From the NCBI GenBank assembly GCA_038253885.1, contig JBBSGP010000076.1, forward strand, positions 1 through 10,374: 10,374 bases of DNA. Direction: 5' to 3'. This DNA is from JALZAQ01 sp038253885. Lineage in GTDB: Bacteria; Gemmatimonadota; Gemmatimonadetes; Gemmatimonadales; Gemmatimonadaceae. This document shows, in pieces, positions 6,795-10,374 of the stretch (positions are counted from its first letter, which is position 1; every line of letters begins with the position of its first letter). Position numbers and translations under genes: made by a program. Below the pieces are notes generated by a model. It saw only the letters and a program-made list of their open reading frames with translations. It was not told the DNA's origin and did no database searches.

Positions 6795-7460
6795 GTGCTG
6801 GCGATCATGGCCAAGGCACCGCGTGCCGGTCACGTGAAGACACGCCTTGCATCGGTGTGCTCTTCCGCCCTGGTCGTGCAACTGTACCGGGCGCTCATCG
6901 AGGATACTATCGCGCTCGGCCGCACGGTTGGCGTCAGCATCGTGGTCGTTTGTCCTAGCGCCGACGCCGAGGAAATCACGGCGTGGATGCCGCCCGATGT
7001 TCACGTCGTGCCGCAGGGCGGGCAGGGGCTCGCCGACGGTCTGGCGTCAGCGTTCGAGCTTCTCTGTGAGCCGCCGCGCCGCGTCATCGCCTTCAATGGT
7101 GACAGTCCTCATCTTCCCCCCGCCGTGCTCGAATCTGCCTTTGCCGCGCTCGCGGATCACGACCTGGTACTCGGACCGTGCGCCGATGGCGGATTCTACC
7201 TGGTGGGTGCCACCCGGACACATGCCGGGCTATTCGATTCGCACGCGATGGGCGCGGGATGCGCGCTCGACGCGCTGATCGCGCAGACCCGACGACTCGG
7301 CCTGTCGTCAGCCGTCATCGCGGAGCACTACGACGTGGATGTGCCCGAGGATCTCGCCCGCCTCGCGCGTGAGCTGCTGCCGCGGCCGGAGCGCGCGCCG
7401 CGTACTGCCGCTCTGCTGGCGCAATGGCCGTCCGCGCCCGAGCAGCGGCCATCCGATTAA
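6795..7460 (+). CDS. DUF2064 transferase, rSAM/selenodomain-associated transferase 1 type (TIGR04282-like)
   Basis: A nucleotide-diphospho-sugar-transferase-fold protein of the DUF2064 family, 221 residues if read from GTG 6795. LAIMAKAPRAGHVKTRL (2-18) is the nucleotide-binding N-terminus. AFNGDSPHLPP (99-109) carries the conserved G-D-S-P, and DLVLGPCADGGFYLVG (123-138) is the family signature 'D-x-V-L-G-P-x-x-D-G-G-[FY]-Y-L-[IV]-G'. HYDVDVPEDLARL (178-190) is the usual closing motif 'D-x-D-x-P-x-D-L'. The start is uncertain: the frame stays open upstream, GTG 6795 has no ribosome binding site, TTG 6723 is in frame, and a good GGAGG at 6741-6745 would best serve a CTG at 6753. It is divergent from the radical SAM gene, and its stop overlaps that of the convergent BI-1-like gene. 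It probably partners the GT2-type transferase upstream. Donor and acceptor are unknown. Confidence 0.88.
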   Translation: MLAIMAKAPRAGHVKTRLASVCSSALVVQLYRALIEDTIALGRTVGVSIVVVCPSADAEEITAWMPPDVHVVPQGGQGLADGLASAFELLCEPPRRVIAFNGDSPHLPPAVLESAFAALADHDLVLGPCADGGFYLVGATRTHAGLFDSHAMGAGCALDALIAQTRRLGLSSAVIAEHYDVDVPEDLARLARELLPRPERAPRTAALLAQWPSAPEQRPSD

Positions 7461-8137
7461 CGCCGACGTCCTCCGCTGAGCAGCTGAAGCATGAACAGGA
7501 ACATGTTCAGCAGCGACAGATAGAGGCTGATCGTCGCCGGAACGTAGTCCTCCGGTCCGAACAGGTTCCGGATCGTCCACGTGCGATAGACCGTGAGACC
7601 GCTGAAGACGAGCAGCCCCACGGCGGCGATCCAGAGATCCGCCCTCCCGCTCCCGAAAAAGGCATTGAGGAGCATCGTGCCGAGCAGGACGAAAAGCCCC
7701 ACCCCGAAGAAGCTGCCCCACGCGCTGAAGTCGCGCTTGCTGTAGAAGGCGTAGGCAGTCAGAGTGCCGAATGTCCCCAGAGTCAGAGCGCCGGCCTGAG
7801 TCAGCACACCGGGCTGCATCCGCTCGTACATCAGCAGGAAGGGGGTCAGCCAGATCCCTTCCGCGACGGTGAACAGACCGAAGAGGCCGATATTGGCGGG
7901 GAAGGAGCGTCCGACCGAGAGCGCGGCGTAGAGCGGCGCGATCACGCCGAGGAAAGTCAGAAAAGGATGAGCCGACACCAGCGACACCAGAGCCGGCTGC
8001 GTCCGGGCGAAGGCCACGCTGGCCATCGTCACTAGGATCCCAGCAAAGAGCAGGGAGTAGGACCGACGGACGAGCGTGGCGCGCTCGACGCCGGTGCGGA
8101 CGACGGTGGTCGTAGCTACGGTGGAGGAAACACCCAT
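7457..8137 (-). CDS. Bax inhibitor-1 / YccA family membrane protein
   Basis: A 226-residue inner-membrane protein of the BI-1/YccA (TMBIM) family. Seven hydrophobic segments are visible at about 26-44, 57-75, 82-103, 111-131, 140-161, 167-184 and 200-220. Family landmarks are FTVAEGIWLTP (89-99), YAFYSKRDFS (129-138), and the last helix ISLYLSLLNMFLFMLQLL (203-220). YccA associates with the FtsH protease, and the Bacillus relative YetJ is a pH-sensitive calcium leak channel; which role applies here is not known. The two aspartates of the YetJ pH sensor seem to be replaced by Arg185 (YRTW instead of YDTQ) and Ser208 (YLS instead of YLD). Serine at the second place is, as I recall, also seen in YccA. 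The start ATG 8137 has GGAG seven bases upstream. It is probably monocistronic, being separated from the DUF4097 operon by a terminator-like hairpin. Confidence 0.92.
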   Translation of the reverse strand: MGVSSTVATTTVVRTGVERATLVRRSYSLLFAGILVTMASVAFARTQPALVSLVSAHPFLTFLGVIAPLYAALSVGRSFPANIGLFGLFTVAEGIWLTPFLLMYERMQPGVLTQAGALTLGTFGTLTAYAFYSKRDFSAWGSFFGVGLFVLLGTMLLNAFFGSGRADLWIAAVGLLVFSGLTVYRTWTIRNLFGPEDYVPATISLYLSLLNMFLFMLQLLSGGRRR

Positions 8138-8170
8138 CAGAAACTCCGTCGATGAGGGGTCGAGGAAATA

Positions 8171-8204
8171 TAGCGGCGTGTCGCTCGGGGCACACCCGCC
8201 GCTA
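8171..8204 (-). terminator. Terminator-like hairpin after the DUF4097 operon
   Basis: TAGCGGCG (8171-8178) pairs perfectly with CGCCGCTA (8197-8204), and an inner TGT/ACA pairing adds three base pairs beyond a 2-base bulge. A further GAGGGG (8154-8159) / CCCCTC (8206-8211) pair encloses it. On the minus strand it follows the DUF4097 stop at 8218 by 13 bases and is trailed by TATTTCC, a weak U-tract. It should separate the operon from the BI-1-like gene, whose promoter must then lie in or just after this gap. Confidence 0.5.
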
Positions 8205-8217
8205 GCCCCTCTCGCCG

Positions 8218-9015
8218 TCAGGCGCGCTTCCGCAGCTCCACGTTCCCGTTCACGGTGGTGAGCTCCAGCTTCAGGCCGCCTTTCCCGATCACTCCCCGAA
8301 AGTTGTGACCCACGAAGCCGCCCTGCTCGGCGCCGAGCGGGTAGTCCGCCCTGAGCTCGCCATTCACGGTCGAGAGATGAATGTCAGCGTCGACGCTCCC
8401 CGGAATCTCGGCCCGCGCGCTTCCGTTCACAGTATGGAGGATCACCGCGTTGGGGCTGGCGAGGGAGTCGACGCGTGCGACAACGTCGCCGTTCACCGCC
8501 GTGGCTTTCACCGTGCCGGAGCGCGCCCACACATCCACCGTGCCGCTGGTGGACGAGGCGGTGACATCGGTCGTCGCGCCGCGAACGGTCACACTCCCGA
8601 TCACGGTGCCGGCGATCACGCGCACGCCGGGCGGGACGCGAACGGTGAAGTCGACGGTGATGTTGTCGTTGTGGGAGCGGCGGAAGATGCTGAAGCTGTG
8701 CCGCGGCCCCTCGACGGTGCGGCAGCCGTCGGTGCGCCGCCAGCTGGCGCACACCGTGACGTCGTTCCCATCGGCAACCATGTCCACGTGAACGCTGCGA
8801 ATGTCACCGCGTCCATGCTTGACCGCCTCCACCTCGACCTGTCCGCTGGTCGACGCTTCGACGCTCACCTGACCGAGTATGCCGCGCACCCTGAGCTGGC
8901 TGCCCGGCGGCATGGAACGACTCCAATTGAGCGTCTCGGTTTCTGGCCTGCTGAATCGGGTGCAGCTCGGAAGCACAGCAGAGAGGCCGATCAGGGCGAT
9001 GACGTAGCGCGACAT
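8218..9015 (-). CDS. DUF4097 family repeat protein, probable lipoprotein
   Basis: A 265-residue protein with DUF4097 (adhesin-like beta-solenoid) repeats. The N-terminus MSRYVIALIGLSAVLPSC is a short lipoprotein-type signal with Cys18 in a lipobox-like L-P-S-C, so it is predicted to be membrane-anchored outside the cytoplasm. The repeat region from about 45 carries rungs such as TVIGSVTV (137-144), STSGTVDV (155-162), AVNGDVVA (173-180), TVNGSARA (195-202), TVNGELRA (216-223) and TVNGNVEL (253-260). Cys89 and Cys98 (VCASWRRTDGC) may form a disulfide. ATG 9015 has GAGGAG with a 6-base spacer and a strong hairpin just upstream. It is the last gene of a leftward three-gene operon and a tandem duplicate of the preceding gene: the last three VNG motifs occupy the same residue numbers in both. 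The molecular function is unknown; in other bacteria such proteins often accompany envelope-stress regulators. Confidence 0.85.
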   Translation of the reverse strand: MSRYVIALIGLSAVLPSCTRFSRPETETLNWSRSMPPGSQLRVRGILGQVSVEASTSGQVEVEAVKHGRGDIRSVHVDMVADGNDVTVCASWRRTDGCRTVEGPRHSFSIFRRSHNDNITVDFTVRVPPGVRVIAGTVIGSVTVRGATTDVTASSTSGTVDVWARSGTVKATAVNGDVVARVDSLASPNAVILHTVNGSARAEIPGSVDADIHLSTVNGELRADYPLGAEQGGFVGHNFRGVIGKGGLKLELTTVNGNVELRKRA

Positions 9016-9029
9016 GGATGTCTCCTCGG

Positions 9030-9071
9030 GGACCGATGAACGGGCCCCCGAAGAGGGGGCTGCCTCGGTCC
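9030..9071 (-). promoter_or_regulatory. Strong intercistronic hairpin abutting the ribosome binding site
   Basis: An outer perfect 7-bp stem (GGACCGA 9030-9036 with TCGGTCC 9065-9071) and an inner GG/CC plus 6-bp GCCCCC/GGGGGC stem (9042-9049 with 9055-9064, small bulges) give about 15 pairs capped by a 5-base loop. On the minus-strand transcript it lies between two DUF4097 genes and ends two bases before the GAGGAG (9022-9027) of the downstream gene. No U-tract follows, so attenuation, RNA processing or translation control is more likely than full termination. Confidence 0.55.
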
Positions 9072-9095
9072 AGGACCTCCCATACGCGCCTGAGA

Positions 9096-9890
9096 CTAGT
9101 GCAGTTTCCGAAGCTCCGCGTTTCCGTTCACGGTACGCAGGTGCACGCGGCGACCGCCCTTGCCGATCGTCGCATCGATCTGGCGCGTGGACATCCGCCC
9201 GCTCACCTGCATCGGCCAATCGCTGTACAGGTTTCCGTTGACCGTTCTGAAATCCACTTCGGCGTCGAACGGCTCGGGCACGCTCACCTCCACGGATCCG
9301 TTGACAGTGGTGAAGTCCATGTCTCCCTGTCCGAGTGCCGCGAGGCGCGCCCTGACGCTGCCGTTCACCGACGTCGCATCCACCGGCCCCGCTGACGTCG
9401 CGACGCTCACGTTGCCGTTCACCGAGCCGGCGCGCACAGGCGCGGAGGCATCGCGCACGTCCACCCCGCCGTTCACGGTGTGGGCGCCGATCCGCACGCC
9501 CTTCGGCACCTGAACCAGAAAATGCACGGACACATGGCTGTTCCGGTCGCCGTGATCTCCGCGCCGGTGATCGGTTCCGTCCTCGCTGCACACGTCATCG
9601 AACCAGAGGGCGCAGACGGTCACGCCCTCGGCGCTCTCCACGACACTGAAGTGAACCTCGGTGGCATCGCCGCGCCGCCAGCTCTTCTCCGCGCGGACGT
9701 GGACCTGCGCGTCGGCGCTCGCGGTGACGTCCACCGAGCCGTTCAGATCGCGGACGTGAAACCATTGGCCGGCGTCCATCTTTCTCGCCCACGTCCAGGT
9801 GGTATCGTTGCGACCCAGATCAGCTTGGGCGTGGAGCGTGGGGGAGAGCAGAGCGGCCGCCGCGATGGCAGCCATCGTGGAGCGAATCAT
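9096..9890 (-). CDS. DUF4097 family repeat protein, probable secreted form
   Basis: A 264-residue exported beta-solenoid-like protein. The N-terminus MIRSTMAAIAAAALLSPTLHAQA has the charged start, hydrophobic core and AxA-type site of a Sec signal peptide, with probable cleavage near 21-23 and no lipobox. The mature part contains at least seven N-G turns: LNGSVDV (49-55), TVNGGVDV (138-145), SVNGNVSV (156-163), SVNGSVRA (174-181), TVNGSVEV (195-202), TVNGNLYS (216-223) and TVNGNAEL (253-260), spaced about 18-21 residues as expected of solenoid rungs. Cys93 and Cys101 parallel the cysteine pair of the downstream paralog. A His/Asp/Arg-rich insert (107-118) is specific to this copy. ATG 9890 lies only four bases after the stop of the upstream gene, and its ribosome binding site (GAGGT) overlaps that gene's end, which implies translational coupling. 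Function unknown. Confidence 0.85.
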   Translation of the reverse strand: MIRSTMAAIAAAALLSPTLHAQADLGRNDTTWTWARKMDAGQWFHVRDLNGSVDVTASADAQVHVRAEKSWRRGDATEVHFSVVESAEGVTVCALWFDDVCSEDGTDHRRGDHGDRNSHVSVHFLVQVPKGVRIGAHTVNGGVDVRDASAPVRAGSVNGNVSVATSAGPVDATSVNGSVRARLAALGQGDMDFTTVNGSVEVSVPEPFDAEVDFRTVNGNLYSDWPMQVSGRMSTRQIDATIGKGGRRVHLRTVNGNAELRKLH

Positions 9891-9894
9891 CTAC

Positions 9895-10374
9895 CTACCT
9901 CTCGGGGTTGGGGCGGCGAGCGTCGCCGCAGTCGATGTCGATGTCGCCGCTGAAGGTTTCGGCCGCAATGCGAGCGCTGCCGTCGCCGATCTTGAACTCG
10001 AATCTCCGCGGCTGCCCGCCAGCGTGCTGGCCGGGTTGAATTGTGACCGGGAAGCAGCTCTCGAACGATCCGCTATAGGTCTCTCCACGCACCGTCGCGC
10101 CGGTACCGCGCGGCAGCGTCAGTCGCACGCTCCCGGAGTGGCTGCGAAAGTCGTAGCGCCCCGCCGGATCGATCGTGCCGTCGTACTCGATGTCGGCGCT
10201 CACCGTCGCCATGCGCACCGTCTTGGCGCGGGACGCATCCACGCGCAGCTCCCCGCTCACCGTCTCGACGTCCACATCTCCGTTCACTTCGCGGACCTCG
10301 ACGTCCCCGCTCACGCTCTCGGCCTGCACATCACCCTCGATGTGGCGCACCTTGACCGAGCCCGAAATGCTGCC
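9895..10374 (-). CDS. DUF4097 family protein, 5' end beyond the window
   Basis: The last 159 codons of a leftward gene that continues past the right edge. The visible part is a DUF4097 repeat array whose turns are mostly S-G or E-G rather than V-N-G: SISGSVKV, HIEGDVQA, SVSGDVEV, EVNGDVDV, TVSGELRV, then after a spacer SHSGSVRL, TYSGSFES and TFSGDIDI. The segment IEYDGTIDPAGRYDFRSHSG is the form common in DUF4097 proteins encoded next to sigma/anti-sigma genes. Two cysteines (in SCFPV and DCGD) are present at different places from those of the other two copies, so this is a more distant paralog and not part of the recent duplication. It is the first visible gene of the operon and lies four bases ahead of the next start. 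Whether it has a signal peptide cannot be seen. Confidence 0.85.
   Translation of the reverse strand, partial: GSISGSVKVRHIEGDVQAESVSGDVEVREVNGDVDVETVSGELRVDASRAKTVRMATVSADIEYDGTIDPAGRYDFRSHSGSVRLTLPRGTGATVRGETYSGSFESCFPVTIQPGQHAGGQPRRFEFKIGDGSARIAAETFSGDIDIDCGDARRPNPER

Noticed and set aside
7308..8195. Leftward 295-codon open frame overlapping the BI-1-like gene
   Set aside because: Arg/Ser/His-rich shadow of the membrane protein gene in another frame.
8240..9480. Regularly recurring CCGTTCAC-like words suggesting a CRISPR or satellite repeat
   Set aside because: The words are the codons for the V-N-G turns of the DUF4097 repeats, vary in spacing, and lie in frame within the genes, so they are protein repeats rather than a CRISPR array.
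8218..9591. 457-codon form of the lipoprotein-type DUF4097 gene
   Set aside because: The first 192 codons are an arginine-rich shadow of the upstream paralog. The real start is ATG 9015 with GAGGAG and a signal peptide.

Overview
The window looks like chromosomal DNA from a high-GC, probably uncultured soil or sediment bacterium. Tandem DUF4097 genes full of T/S-V-N-G motifs, high third-position GC and short intergenic gaps suggest a Gemmatimonadota- or Acidobacteriota-like lineage. That placement is inference; there is no rRNA or marker gene here.

Region 1 (1-2168) is loosely packed accessory DNA. It carries a dihydrofolate-reductase-like (RibD C-terminal fold) gene, a broken small ORF ending in an integron-attC-like half site (GCCTAAC), and a plasmid pRiA4b ORF-3-family gene. 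All three point right and are separated by 200-400 bp of mostly uninterpretable sequence, which resembles decayed cassette or island DNA.

Region 2 (2169-7460) is the most interesting part, a compact set of six genes in divergent and convergent pairs. Leftward are a family 2 glycosyltransferase of the 'rSAM/selenodomain-associated transferase 2' type and a DoxX-like membrane protein. Rightward, behind a good sigma70-like promoter, are an acyl-CoA-dehydrogenase-fold flavoprotein without the usual catalytic Glu and a PhnD/SsuA-like substrate-binding protein without a signal peptide. Leftward again is a radical SAM enzyme with an N-terminal TusA-like domain that has lost the TusA cysteine. Rightward is the 'rSAM/selenodomain-associated transferase 1' (DUF2064) protein. 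The two transferase families usually accompany a different radical SAM protein, so this may be an undescribed small-molecule or lipid modification pathway. No product can be read from the sequence.

Region 3 (7457-10374) holds a Bax-inhibitor-1/YccA-type membrane protein and a leftward operon of three DUF4097 genes, the first cut by the window edge. One encodes a probable lipoprotein and one a probable secreted protein. The last two are clear tandem duplicates. A strong hairpin sits directly before the Shine-Dalgarno of the third gene, and a terminator-like hairpin closes the operon.

Both convergent gene pairs (5615-5618 and 7457-7460) share a TTAA in which the two stop codons overlap.
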